DNA from: Flavisolibacter ginsenosidimutans
Lineage (GTDB): Bacteria; Bacteroidota; Bacteroidia; Chitinophagales; Chitinophagaceae
Length of the DNA: 64,000 nucleotides
Direction: 5' to 3'
NCBI RefSeq assembly: GCF_007970805.1
Contig: NZ_CP042433.1
Location: 124,001-188,000, forward strand
Shown: positions 1 through 8,043 of the stretch, in pieces
Position numbering within the stretch: position 1 is the first letter of the stretch
Layout: each line of letters starts with the position of its first letter
Notes under the pieces: generated by a model
What the model saw: the letters and a program-made list of their open reading frames with translations, nothing else
Database searches by the model: none
Told to the model about the DNA's origin: nothing
Translations under genes and position numbers: made by a program

Positions 1-53
1 AAACCGTTTGGTCCCGAGCCGACTACTATAGCATCGTAATCTCTCTTCGTCAT
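1..53 (-). CDS. FAD/NAD(P)-dependent oxidoreductase, N-terminal fragment
   Basis: Only the first 17 codons are inside the window; the gene runs off its left edge on the minus strand. The translation starts MTKRDYDAIVVGSGPNG, a beta strand followed by the dinucleotide-binding turn GxGPNG. This N-terminus is typical of phytoene-desaturase-like and related FAD-dependent oxidoreductases that bind FAD through a Rossmann fold. It is divergent from the sugar transporter at 216, with about 160 bp between them that must hold both promoters. The fold follows from the visible motif; substrate and exact family cannot be judged from so little sequence. Confidence 0.75.
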   Translation of the reverse strand, partial: MTKRDYDAIVVGSGPNG

Positions 54-215
54 GCAATTTTTTTAGTGTCTGTAAAGACCGCGGCGTATGCGGACGTTAT
101 GAGAATCATCTGCCGAAAGATTTAGCGGCAAAGCTCAAAACTTTGCGCTAATTTTTGGGTGAAATAAAAGCGTTAAACGCGAAGCCGCTATTTGATTCTT
201 CTTAAACCAACCAAC

Positions 216-1658
216 ATGTTCATTGAAACGGATAAACCGGCACAACAAATTTTGCAAAATACACCACCGGCAAAAACATCGGGCTATGTACTGCGCATTT
301 CGCTTACAGCAGCCCTGGCCGGGTTTATTTTTGGCTTTGATACGGTGGTAATTTCCGGCGCCAATCTGCCCATCAAAAACCTTTGGCACACTTCGCCGTG
401 GTTTCACGGTTTTTTTATCATGTCCATGGCTTTGTGGGGCACGGTCATCGGCGCCATCTTTGGCGGACTTCCCACGCAAAAATGGGGGCGTAAAAAAGTG
501 CTCGTATGGATCGGCATTTTGTTCAGCCTTTCGGCGGTGGGAACGGCACTGGCGCCCGGTCCTTACATCTTTTCTTTCTTTCGCTTTGTTGGCGGATTGG
601 GCATCGGTGTTTCTTCCGTTGCCGCACCCACTTATATTTCCGAAATTTCCACACCGGCCAACCGCGGAAAGCTTGTGGCCTTATACCAGTTCAACATTGT
701 GTTTGGAATTTTAATCGCCTTTCTTTCCAATTATTTTTTGCAGGGCGTTGGCGGCGCCAACGACTGGCGCTGGATGCTTGGCGCATTGGCTGTGCCTTCG
801 CTCGTTTACTCGGTGATGGTGGTTGGCGTTCCCGAAAGTCCGCGCTGGCTCATCACCAACCGCAACGACGTAAACACGTCGAAACAAATTTTAGCGAAGC
901 TCGGTATCGTCAACGTTGACGAAGAGGTAGCGTCCATCATTAAAAGCTATCGGCACGAAACAGCCGGGGACGACGGTTCTGTTTTGAACGGAACAAACAA
1001 CAGAAACACGCCTTCGCTTCTGAGCCCAAAATACCGCACCATTATGTGGCTGGCTTTTATGGTTGCCTTCTTCAACCAATGGTCGGGCATCAACTTTATT
1101 CTTTATTACGCACCGGAAATTTTAGAACGTGCGGGCCTTGCGGCAAAAGACTCGTTGTTCAATTCCATTGCCATCGGCGGAACAAATCTCCTTTTCACGT
1201 TTGTGGGTTTGTACCTCATTGATAAACTCGGGCGAAAAACCTTGCTGCTCATTGGTTCGCTTGGCTACATTGCCAGTCTTGCAGCCGTGGCCTGGTGCTT
1301 TGCTTCGCACGCAAGCGCCGCGTTGTTGATGACGTTTTTGCTGTTGTTCATTGCCGCACACGCCATTGGTCAAGGCGCGGTAATTTGGGTTTTTATCTCC
1401 GAAATTTTTCCGAACAAAGTGCGGGCAATGGGACAATCTTTTGGCGCCAGCGTGCATTGGGTTTTTGCAGCCATCATCACCTTGATTACGCCGGTGTTTT
1501 TGGACAGAGACAACGGCATTTTCAAAAACAATCCCTGGCCCATCTTCGCCTTCTTTGCCTTTATGATGGCCTTGCAATTGGTTTGGGTGCTGACAAAAGT
1601 GCCCGAGACAAAAGGTGTGTCGTTGGAAGATTTGGAAAGGCGGCTGGTAAAGGAATGA
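216..1658 (+). CDS. sugar porter family MFS transporter
   Basis: Predicted inner-membrane proton/sugar symporter of the sugar porter family (XylE/GalP-like), 480 residues and about 12 membrane segments. Family signatures are visible: a GRKK loop after TM2, PESPRWL at the end of the first half, DKLGRKTLL between TM8 and TM9, and PETKGVSLEDLE at the C-terminus. The reading frame extends upstream to a TTG, but the ATG at 216 (MFIETDK) gives the usual short cytoplasmic N-terminus and is preferred. The GH32 gene starts 9 bp after its stop, so the two are probably cotranscribed. It probably imports the hexose released by GH32, such as fructose or glucose; the substrate is inferred from context. Confidence 0.9.
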   Translation: MFIETDKPAQQILQNTPPAKTSGYVLRISLTAALAGFIFGFDTVVISGANLPIKNLWHTSPWFHGFFIMSMALWGTVIGAIFGGLPTQKWGRKKVLVWIGILFSLSAVGTALAPGPYIFSFFRFVGGLGIGVSSVAAPTYISEISTPANRGKLVALYQFNIVFGILIAFLSNYFLQGVGGANDWRWMLGALAVPSLVYSVMVVGVPESPRWLITNRNDVNTSKQILAKLGIVNVDEEVASIIKSYRHETAGDDGSVLNGTNNRNTPSLLSPKYRTIMWLAFMVAFFNQWSGINFILYYAPEILERAGLAAKDSLFNSIAIGGTNLLFTFVGLYLIDKLGRKTLLLIGSLGYIASLAAVAWCFASHASAALLMTFLLLFIAAHAIGQGAVIWVFISEIFPNKVRAMGQSFGASVHWVFAAIITLITPVFLDRDNGIFKNNPWPIFAFFAFMMALQLVWVLTKVPETKGVSLEDLERRLVKE

Positions 1659-1667
1659 GAAGGCTGA

Positions 1668-3215
1668 ATGAAATGTTCGATGTTTTTTATTGCAATCAGA
1701 ATGAAAGATTGTTTGTCTTTTACGTTGATGATTTTGCTTCTTGCTTGCGGTGATGCAAGGAAGGGTGCAGAGCGTTCCGCCGTTGAGCGTGAACAGTACC
1801 GTCCGTTGATTCATTTCACACCGCAAAAAGCCTGGATGAACGACCCGAACGGCATGGTTTATCTGAACGGAACTTATCATTTGTTTTACCAGTATTATCC
1901 CGACAGCACCGTGTGGGGCCCGATGCACTGGGGCCACGCAACAAGCAAAGATTTGCTTCATTGGGAGCATCAGCCCGTTGCCTTGTATCCCGACAGCCTT
2001 GGTTATATTTTTTCCGGCAGTGCCGTGGTGGATGCGGCCAACACATCGGGTTTTGGAAAAGACGGCAAAGCGCCGCTTGTAGCCGTCTTCACGCAGCACG
2101 ATCCAAAAGGAGAGAAGCAAGGAAAAACGGATTTTCAAAATCAAAGCATTGCTTTCAGTTTTGACGCCGGCAAAACATGGACGAAATATGCCGGTAACCC
2201 CGTTCTAAAAAATCCCGGTATCAAAGATTTTCGCGACCCCAAAGTGAGTTGGAACGATGATGTAAAGAAGTGGATCATGACGCTTGCCACAAAAGACCGC
2301 ATCACGTTTTATTCATCACCTGATTTAAAAAGCTGGACGAAGGAAAGCGAGTTTGGTGCTAACGTTGGTGCGCACGGCGGCGTGTGGGAATGCCCCGATC
2401 TTTTTCCTTTGAATTATGAAGGAAAAAAGCATTGGGTACTGCTGGTGAACCTTAATCCCGGCGGACCAAACGGCGGTTCGGCCACGCAATATTTTGTCGG
2501 AAGCTTTGACGGCCATGCGTTCAAGCCTTATCAGACCGATACAAGGTGGGCAGACTACGGCCCGGATGAATACGCCGGCGTTACCTGGTCGAACACCGGT
2601 GATCGCAAGATCTTTTTGGGGTGGATGAGCAACTGGCAATATGCGCAGGTAGTGCCAACAAAAACCTGGCGCAGCGCCATGACGATACCCCGTGATATTC
2701 GCCTTGAAAAAGTTGGCGACAAATATTTCCTTGCCTCAAAGCCGGTTGATGAATTGTCCGCAATTGCGGAGAAGCCGCTGGTGTTTCAAAACGTTGATGC
2801 AAACGACAAGCGCATTGCGAACATGAAACTGAGCGGCGCGGCGCGACTGGACCTGAACGCAGCAAAAGCGGAAAGCTTTTCCATCACACTTTTAAACGAC
2901 AAAGGACAGAAAGTGGTGATTGGCTACGACAAGGTATCGAATCAATATTACATTGACCGCACAGCCTCGGGCAAGGTTTCGTTTGAAAAAAGTTTTGCGG
3001 CAAAACATCTTGCGCGGCGGTTGTCAACGAAAGATGAATTAAACCTCACGCTGGTCATTGACGTTGCGTCGGTAGAACTGTTTGCCGATAACGGCCTTAC
3101 CGTGATGACGGAAATCTTTTTTCCCGATGAAGATTATTCGCACGTCAACCTGCAATCAACCGGCAGTTTTGCGTTGACTTCTTTGTCGTATGCGAAACTA
3201 AAAGCAGGACGATGA
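1668..3215 (+). CDS. GH32 fructan/sucrose hydrolase, lipoprotein
   Basis: Glycoside hydrolase family 32 enzyme that hydrolyses beta-fructosidic bonds in levan, inulin or sucrose. All three catalytic blocks are present: WMNDPNG at residues 56-62 (nucleophile Asp59), FRDP near 188-191 (transition-state Asp190) and ECPD with acid/base Glu241. A beta-sandwich C-terminal domain follows. The N-terminus contains a lipobox (MILLLAC), so it is probably surface- or periplasm-anchored. The ATG at 1668 has an AGAAGG upstream; the ATG at 1701 (MKDCLSF) would give a cleaner lipoprotein signal and is a real alternative. It sits 9 bp behind the MFS transporter and converges with the FHS permease, leaving 5 bp between stops. 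Levanase versus invertase specificity cannot be read from sequence alone. Confidence 0.92.
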   Translation: MKCSMFFIAIRMKDCLSFTLMILLLACGDARKGAERSAVEREQYRPLIHFTPQKAWMNDPNGMVYLNGTYHLFYQYYPDSTVWGPMHWGHATSKDLLHWEHQPVALYPDSLGYIFSGSAVVDAANTSGFGKDGKAPLVAVFTQHDPKGEKQGKTDFQNQSIAFSFDAGKTWTKYAGNPVLKNPGIKDFRDPKVSWNDDVKKWIMTLATKDRITFYSSPDLKSWTKESEFGANVGAHGGVWECPDLFPLNYEGKKHWVLLVNLNPGGPNGGSATQYFVGSFDGHAFKPYQTDTRWADYGPDEYAGVTWSNTGDRKIFLGWMSNWQYAQVVPTKTWRSAMTIPRDIRLEKVGDKYFLASKPVDELSAIAEKPLVFQNVDANDKRIANMKLSGAARLDLNAAKAESFSITLLNDKGQKVVIGYDKVSNQYYIDRTASGKVSFEKSFAAKHLARRLSTKDELNLTLVIDVASVELFADNGLTVMTEIFFPDEDYSHVNLQSTGSFALTSLSYAKLKAGR

Positions 3216-3220
3216 TTTTT

Positions 3221-4525
3221 CTAAACGGCTTCCAATTGAAGTTTCTGCTTTTGCGGTGATTTTATTCCCGCTTTGTGTCCGCGCAGCGCATAGTAAAGAA
3301 TGTAAACGTAGGAGGGCAGCACGCAAACAAAAAAGGACGTATGGTTGGAAATGTGCGCCTTGTCTTTTAGACTTGTGTAAAGTAAAGGCATCAACGCACC
3401 GCCGGCAATGCCCATCACCAGCAAGGCCGAACCGATCTTGGTAAAACGCCCCAGGCCATTAATGGCAAGCGGAAAAATAGCGGGCCACATCAGTGCATTG
3501 GACAATCCCAACAAAGCAATGAACGTAATGGCAAGATAGCCCTGGCTTAAGAATGCGCCGGTGGCAAAGACAATTCCCGAAACGGCCGAAATTGACAATG
3601 CCTTTTGTTGCGAAACGTATTTTGGAATGGTGAAAATGCCGATGATGTAACCCAACAACATAGCAAGCAAGGTGAAGGAAGTAAAGTAACGCGTTTGCGT
3701 TAACGGCATGCCCAATTCTTTGCCGTACGTGCCAATGGCATCACCGGCCATTACTTCTACGCCAACGTACAAAAAAAGGCAAAGCACGCCGAGCAGCAAG
3801 TGTGGATACTGAAACACACTTTGCTTTTGTGTGTTTAACGCAGCCTTGCTTTCGTCTTCTCCTTCCATGTCAATTTCGGGCAGCGACGATTTCCGAATCA
3901 TCAATGCCAGCAACAAAAGCACAGCGGCCATTACGAGGTAAGGAAGGATGACGCGGCCAGCCATTTCATTGAGCAATGCGTTTTTTGTTGCGGCATCGCT
4001 AACGGTCGAAAGTTTCTCCGTGAGTTGGTTGCTGTTCTTCAAGACAAGTGTTCCCAAAATCAGCGGGCTTAAAATGCCGGCCACTTTGTTGCAGATGCCC
4101 ATGATGCTGATTCGCTTGGCCGCACTTTCAATGGGGCCTACGATGCTGATGTACGGATTGCTGGCGGTTTGCAACAGCGCAAGGCCTGCGCCTTGAATAA
4201 ACAATCCCGTTAAAAACAAAGAAAAGCTTCTTGCGTTGGCCGCCGGAACAAAGACCAGCGAACCGATTGCCATCACGCAAAGTCCCCAGGCCATGCCGTT
4301 TTTAAAACCGGTTTTCTTCAGCAGAAACGAAGAAGGAATGGCCAGGAAAAAATAAGCCATGTAAAAAGCAAACGTTACAAAAAAAGCTTGCACGTCATTA
4401 TCCAATTGACAGGCGATTTTCAAAAACGGAATCAGCGTTCCGTTCAGCCAGGTAACGAAGCCAAAGACAAAAAACAAAATACCGATGATAACGATGGCGT
4501 AACGGTTGGTGGGAGTCTTGTTCAT
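3221..4525 (-). CDS. FHS-family sugar MFS transporter (GluP/NagP-like)
   Basis: Twelve-helix major facilitator of the fucose-galactose-glucose:H+ symporter (FHS) family, 434 residues. TM1 reads FFVFGFVTWLNGTLIPFLK, and TM4/5 contains GAGLALLQTASNPY. In E. coli FucP the corresponding sites are the essential Asp46 and Glu135; by eye they are Gly and Gln here. It therefore resembles the GluP/NagP branch (glucose, galactose, N-acetylglucosamine) rather than true fucose permeases. The frame runs open upstream to 4621, but that part is the operator repeat region, so the ATG at 4525 (MNKTPTNRY) was chosen. Two identical LacI-like operators lie 53-96 bp upstream, implying control by a LacI regulator. 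Confidence 0.88.
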   Translation of the reverse strand: MNKTPTNRYAIVIIGILFFVFGFVTWLNGTLIPFLKIACQLDNDVQAFFVTFAFYMAYFFLAIPSSFLLKKTGFKNGMAWGLCVMAIGSLVFVPAANARSFSLFLTGLFIQGAGLALLQTASNPYISIVGPIESAAKRISIMGICNKVAGILSPLILGTLVLKNSNQLTEKLSTVSDAATKNALLNEMAGRVILPYLVMAAVLLLLALMIRKSSLPEIDMEGEDESKAALNTQKQSVFQYPHLLLGVLCLFLYVGVEVMAGDAIGTYGKELGMPLTQTRYFTSFTLLAMLLGYIIGIFTIPKYVSQQKALSISAVSGIVFATGAFLSQGYLAITFIALLGLSNALMWPAIFPLAINGLGRFTKIGSALLVMGIAGGALMPLLYTSLKDKAHISNHTSFFVCVLPSYVYILYYALRGHKAGIKSPQKQKLQLEAV

Positions 4526-4577
4526 AAAGCGCAATTTGCGGTGCTGAAAATAACGAAGAGCACCGTGTGGGCAGTGA

Positions 4578-4621
4578 ACAATCGTTTGCACAATTTGCAA
4601 TTTGCACAATCGTTTGCACAA
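4578..4621 (-). promoter_or_regulatory. paired LacI-type operator-like repeats upstream of the FHS permease
   Basis: A 16-bp sequence occurs twice without change, at 4578-4593 and 4606-4621, with starts 28 bp apart. On the minus strand it reads TTGTGCAAACGATTGT. It is an imperfect palindrome around a central CG (CAA-N-CG-N-TTG), like operators of PurR/CcpA-type LacI regulators. It lies 53-96 bp upstream of the permease start. Similar sites occur at 7979 and 31528. The regulator at 6848 is the obvious candidate to bind them. Binding is inferred. Confidence 0.6.
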
Positions 4622-4722
4622 GCCTTCTACTCGGTATTCGTCTAAGTTTGGGTTTCAGCGGCAGAAGGTTTTCTCACCACCGCCGCCGCAGAGCTGCACC
4701 GCAAGCCTCACTGGATGGAAGT

Positions 4723-4739
4723 TCCGGGACGCTCCCGGA
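4723..4739. other. perfect 7-bp hairpin in the 4526-4870 intergenic region
   Basis: TCCGGGA, loop CGC, TCCCGGA forms a perfect GC-rich hairpin, followed eight bases later by a short T run. It could end a transcript entering from the left or be a leader structure of the CBM9-like gene. The rest of this 345-bp stretch contains the two operators at 4578-4621 and no supportable coding sequence. Confidence 0.4.
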
Positions 4740-4870
4740 TGTTCAGATTTTTAATTCTCATGTAGCAGCATAAAAACCCGGGCTGTTGTTTCCACAGCGG
4801 CCTTTTCTTTTCTAACGACGGCCCGTTAAACGAAGGCGATTGTTGTAATTTGCCGGACCACCTTTTACAA

Positions 4871-5530
4871 ATGATGAAGGAGTTCACAACGAATCAGAAA
4901 CAATTGCGAGTCGGTTTTCAGCGAGTGATTAATGAAAGCGACGACCTGAATGCAATCGCAAATATTTTGCGCAATGCGGAAAAACACCCGTTGTCGTTTG
5001 CACCCTGGCCGGGCTACACAGCCAGCGCTGACGTAGCGTTTTCGATTGCCTACGGCGACAAAAATCTCTACCTGCAATATGTGGTAAAAGAAAGCATCGT
5101 TAGGGCAGCAACGGGAAAAATTAACGGCCCGGTGTACGAAGACAGTTGCGTGGAATTTTTTATTCGCTTCGATAACGACAAAGCTTATTACAATTTTGAA
5201 TTCAACTGCATCGGCACTGTGCTGGCAGGTTTCGGACCCGATAGAAACAACCGCGAATTGCTGTCGGAGCACGTCCTGCAAAACTTGCGTTGCCACACGG
5301 TTCTTCAAAAAGAGAATGGTGCCATTAATTGGACGTTGACGGTTGTTCTTCCCTTTGAAGCCTTCGCCTTTCATTCTTTATCGTCGCTGCATGGAAAACA
5401 GGGCGGCGCCAATTTTTACAAATGCGGCGATGCGCTTCCGCAACCGCATTACCTTGCCTGGTCAAATATTGAAAGCGAAAGCCCAAACTTTCATTTGCCG
5501 GAATTTTTCGGAACCTTGCTGTTTGAATGA
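4871..5530 (+). CDS. carbohydrate-binding family 9-like protein
   Basis: A protein of about 219 residues resembling the CBM9-like domain proteins found in Bacteroidota. These beta-sandwich domains occur in xylanases and as stand-alone sugar-binding or outer-membrane-associated proteins. Supporting segments are the early APWPGY, the central VYEDSCVEFFIRFD and YYNFEFNCIGTV, and a C-terminal FHLPEFFGTLLFE. The stretch EDSCVEFFI followed by YYNFEFN is the most recognisable part. There is no convincing signal peptide, so it may be cytoplasmic. The open frame begins at a TTG (4850), but adjacent ATGs at 4871 and 4874 are preferred. Its biological role is unknown. The FGE gene follows after 48 bp. 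Confidence 0.7.
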   Translation: MMKEFTTNQKQLRVGFQRVINESDDLNAIANILRNAEKHPLSFAPWPGYTASADVAFSIAYGDKNLYLQYVVKESIVRAATGKINGPVYEDSCVEFFIRFDNDKAYYNFEFNCIGTVLAGFGPDRNNRELLSEHVLQNLRCHTVLQKENGAINWTLTVVLPFEAFAFHSLSSLHGKQGGANFYKCGDALPQPHYLAWSNIESESPNFHLPEFFGTLLFE

Positions 5531-5532
5531 TT

Positions 5533-5564
5533 GTCCGTGATGAAATGAATTTACCTGCACGGAC
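5533..5564. repeat. 7-bp inverted repeat between the CBM9-like and FGE genes
   Basis: GTCCGTG at 5533-5539 pairs perfectly with CACGGAC at 5558-5564 around an 18-base loop, just after the CBM9-like stop and 14 bp before the FGE start. No clear T tract follows, so a terminator is doubtful. It may be a regulatory hairpin or operator. Confidence 0.35.
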
Positions 5565-5578
5565 GTTAAAAGGTTTTT

Positions 5579-6703
5579 ATGAATCGGATTTTCTTTGGTT
5601 TATCGTACGGCCTCGCCATCTTTTTTTCTTCCTGCCAATCGGCGCAGGTAAAACCGGCGCAATCAACCGATTCGTCCGCTCATTCCTGTATGCGGGTGCC
5701 TTCCCGCTTTGGCAGCAATGATAGTGCGATGCAAAACGTTTCGGCTTCCAATGACACCTCGCATAGCGGAATGGTACTCATTCCCGCCGGAACCTTTGAA
5801 ATGGGCGGTGACAATAACCAGGCTTCCCCGGATGAATATCCCAAACATACCGTTACCGTCTCCTCTTTTTATATGGATGCGACTGAAGTCACTAATGCGC
5901 AGTTTAAAAAGTTTGTAGACGCCACCGGCTATATCACTACTGCCGAACGCAAACCCGATTGGGACGAATTAAAAAAAACACTTCCGCCCGGCACACCGAA
6001 ACCACCCGATAGTGTTTTGCAGGCGGCCTCGCTTGTTTTTCATCAAAGCAGCGGACCGGTTGATTTGAATGATTATTCGCAGTGGTGGCGCTGGACAAAA
6101 GGCGCGGATTGGAAGCATCCGGAAGGGCCGCAAAGCAACGTCAAGGGCAAAGAAAATTTACCCGTTGTACAGGTAAGCTGGGACGATGCAACAGCCTATT
6201 GCAAATGGGCGGGCAAACGCTTGCCGACCGAGGCCGAATGGGAGTTTGCCGCAAGAGGCGGATTAACAAACAATATATATCCCTGGGGAAACGAACACGT
6301 GAATTCAGGAAAACCAAAGGCAAATAGCTGGGAAGGAAAGTTTCCCTATTTCAACGAAAAGAAAGACGGCTATGTAACGGCTGCGCCGGTGAAAAGCTTT
6401 TCTCCCAATGGTTATGGGCTGTATGACATGGCGGGCAACGTGTGGGAGTGGTGTAGTGATTGGTACGATTACAATTACTATAAATCATTGGCAGGTAAAA
6501 CGACCGTCAACCCGAAAGGGCCTGAAAAAAGCTACGACCCCGATGAGCCGCAGGCGCAAAAACGTTCGCTCCGCGGTGGCTCTTTTCTTTGCAACGACGC
6601 GTATTGCAGCGGCTACCGTGTGGCACGACGCATGAAAAGCACACCCGACACGGGTTTAGAACATACCGGATTCCGTTGCGTAAAGGACGTAAAGAAGAAA
6701 TGA
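5579..6703 (+). CDS. exported formylglycine-generating enzyme (FGE/SUMF1 family)
   Basis: Oxidase that converts the active-site cysteine of type I sulfatases into C-alpha-formylglycine, using O2 and copper in characterised aerobic FGEs. The sequence has the complete FGE fold: MVLIPAGTFEMGG near 61-73, YMDATEVTNAQFKKF near 98-112, RLPTEAEWEFAARGG, YGLYDMAGNVWEW, and the terminal RGGSFLCNDAYCSGYRVARR. The two redox cysteines are Cys338 and Cys343, five residues apart as in human SUMF1 (Cys336/Cys341); many paralogues lack them. The N-terminus (MNRIFFGLSYGLAIFFSSC) is a lipoprotein signal, so it should act after export. Two sulfatases with CxPSR motifs lie at 38.7-42.5 kb and are probable substrates. 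Confidence 0.88.
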   Translation: MNRIFFGLSYGLAIFFSSCQSAQVKPAQSTDSSAHSCMRVPSRFGSNDSAMQNVSASNDTSHSGMVLIPAGTFEMGGDNNQASPDEYPKHTVTVSSFYMDATEVTNAQFKKFVDATGYITTAERKPDWDELKKTLPPGTPKPPDSVLQAASLVFHQSSGPVDLNDYSQWWRWTKGADWKHPEGPQSNVKGKENLPVVQVSWDDATAYCKWAGKRLPTEAEWEFAARGGLTNNIYPWGNEHVNSGKPKANSWEGKFPYFNEKKDGYVTAAPVKSFSPNGYGLYDMAGNVWEWCSDWYDYNYYKSLAGKTTVNPKGPEKSYDPDEPQAQKRSLRGGSFLCNDAYCSGYRVARRMKSTPDTGLEHTGFRCVKDVKKK

Positions 6704-6708
6704 GGGAA

Positions 6709-6812
6709 ATCAGAAGCCAGCTATCGGCTATCTGTTTTGTTATAAACGGCAATTCGCTTCCTCGTCGGTTTTGATTAGAATCTTTTTCAATTGCCGATAG
6801 CTGACTTCTGAT
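6709..6812. repeat. long inverted repeat, REP/MITE-like, upstream of the LacI gene
   Basis: A 20-bp left arm at 6709-6728 (ATCAGAAGCCAGCTATCGGC) pairs with 6793-6812 (GCCGATAGCTGACTTCTGAT) with one mismatch, around a 64-bp spacer. The right side also contains a direct repeat GATAGCTGAC at 6796-6805 and 6810-6819. The element fills most of the gap between the FGE stop and the LacI start. It looks like a small dispersed palindromic repeat rather than a simple terminator. Whether it recurs elsewhere in the genome cannot be seen here. Confidence 0.6.
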
Positions 6813-6847
6813 AGCTGACAGCCGCAATAAATCTCAAAGCTTGCATT

Positions 6848-7882
6848 ATGGACAACAAACTGCCGACGATTAAAGAAATTGCGAAGCGACTGAACGTTTC
6901 GGTATCCACCGTCTCGCGGGCCTTAAGCGATCATCCGCGGATTGGTCTGCGCACCAAAACGCAAGTACAGCAATTGGCCAAAGAACTCGGATACGAACCC
7001 AATGCAAAGGCCATTTCTTTTAAGCAGCAAAAGTCTTTTGTCGTGGGCGTTGTGCTGCCTTTCATTCGGGAAGAGTTTTTCTCGCAGGCCATCAGCGGCA
7101 TCGAAGCAGCTGCCATGGAATCCAATTACACCATTCTGTTCGGGCAGAGTTACGACGACGTGGAGCGGGAAAAGTCCGTAGTGAATGCCATGCGCAAACA
7201 ACGCGTTGACGGCTTGCTAATCTCTCTCTCAAAAGAAACCAATCAATACGAGCACCTGCGGCAGTTGGAGAAATACAACATTCCCGTCGTTTACTTCGAC
7301 CGCGTGCCGCCGTTTGAAAAAGCCAATAAAGTCTTTTGCAATTTGTATAAAGGAACGGTAGAAATGATCAACTGGCTGCTCAGCCGCGGTTACAAGCGCA
7401 TAGCTCTGATAAACGGTCCCGATAAACTAAGCGCCAGCAAAGAACGGCTGAATGGCTACATCGAAGGGCATTCGCGAAGAAAGTTGAAAGTGGACATGCA
7501 ACTGGTGGAGAAAACAGACTTGTCGAAAGAAGGAACGTATGCCGCTATGAAAAGTTTGCTCTCGCAAAAAAACCGGCCACAGGCCATCATTACGTTTAAC
7601 GAATACGTGCACATGGACGCGGTACAATACGCCGCGCAGCAAAATATCCTGGTCAACAAAGAGATTGTTTTTGCCAGTTACGCCAACCTTCCCATCACCA
7701 ATTACACGGCGCATCCGCCATTGGTTTCCGTTGAGCAATATCCTTACGGTCAGGGCGAAAAAGCCATGGAGATCATGATCCGGTTGTTGAACGGAAAAGC
7801 TACCGATGCGCACGAAAACGAGGCCGTGCACAAAGAAGAAATTCCGGCCACTCTTGTGCTGCACCAGGCGGCCGTATATTGA
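6848..7882 (+). CDS. LacI-family transcriptional regulator
   Basis: Cytoplasmic DNA-binding regulator of 344 residues. The N-terminal helix-turn-helix is clear (PTIKEIAKRLNVSVSTVSRAL, residues 6-26), followed by the hinge helix region. A periplasmic-binding-protein-like ligand domain begins at FVVGVVLPFIREEFFSQAISGIE. The recognition helix VSTVSRAL is typical of PurR/CcpA-like members, whose operators centre on CG. Matching CG-centred palindromes are found at 4578-4621, 7979-7994 and 31528-31543. Those sites would connect it to the FHS permease, the GH109 operon and the GH95 fucosidase. The effector is unknown; an amino sugar, galactose or fucose derivative fits the target genes. Confidence 0.93.
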   Translation: MDNKLPTIKEIAKRLNVSVSTVSRALSDHPRIGLRTKTQVQQLAKELGYEPNAKAISFKQQKSFVVGVVLPFIREEFFSQAISGIEAAAMESNYTILFGQSYDDVEREKSVVNAMRKQRVDGLLISLSKETNQYEHLRQLEKYNIPVVYFDRVPPFEKANKVFCNLYKGTVEMINWLLSRGYKRIALINGPDKLSASKERLNGYIEGHSRRKLKVDMQLVEKTDLSKEGTYAAMKSLLSQKNRPQAIITFNEYVHMDAVQYAAQQNILVNKEIVFASYANLPITNYTAHPPLVSVEQYPYGQGEKAMEIMIRLLNGKATDAHENEAVHKEEIPATLVLHQAAVY

Positions 7883-7978
7883 GCCGCTCCGCTTTGGTTC
7901 TTTGCATTCTTGTTCTTGCCTTCCGCACGAGTTTCTGCAAGGGAAAAGTTGTTTTCATGCGACGTTTGATGAAGGAAG

Positions 7979-7994
7979 ATGTGCAAACGGTTGC
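7979..7994 (+). promoter_or_regulatory. LacI-type operator-like site upstream of the GH109 operon
   Basis: ATGTGCAAACGGTTGC lies 50 bp before the GH109 start. Extended to GTGCAAACGGTTGCGC (7981-7996) it is a CG-centred palindrome matching at 12 of 16 positions. It shares the GTGCAAACGRTTG core with the pair at 4578-4621. This is the most symmetric of the sites. Binding by the regulator encoded at 6848 is inferred. Confidence 0.6.
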
Positions 7995-8043
7995 GCGGCT
8001 TTTCTCTTGTACAAGCGCCTATTTTTAAAATTCAATCACGCGT

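Noticed and set aside
1122..2144. 340-codon open frame on the minus strand
   Set aside because: It runs antisense across the MFS and GH32 genes, has no recognisable domain and is rich in Cys, Arg and His as expected of a shadow frame.
4567..4773. 68-codon frame in the region upstream of the FHS gene
   Set aside because: It consists of operator repeat and low-complexity Arg/His sequence with no homology signal; regulatory DNA is a better reading.
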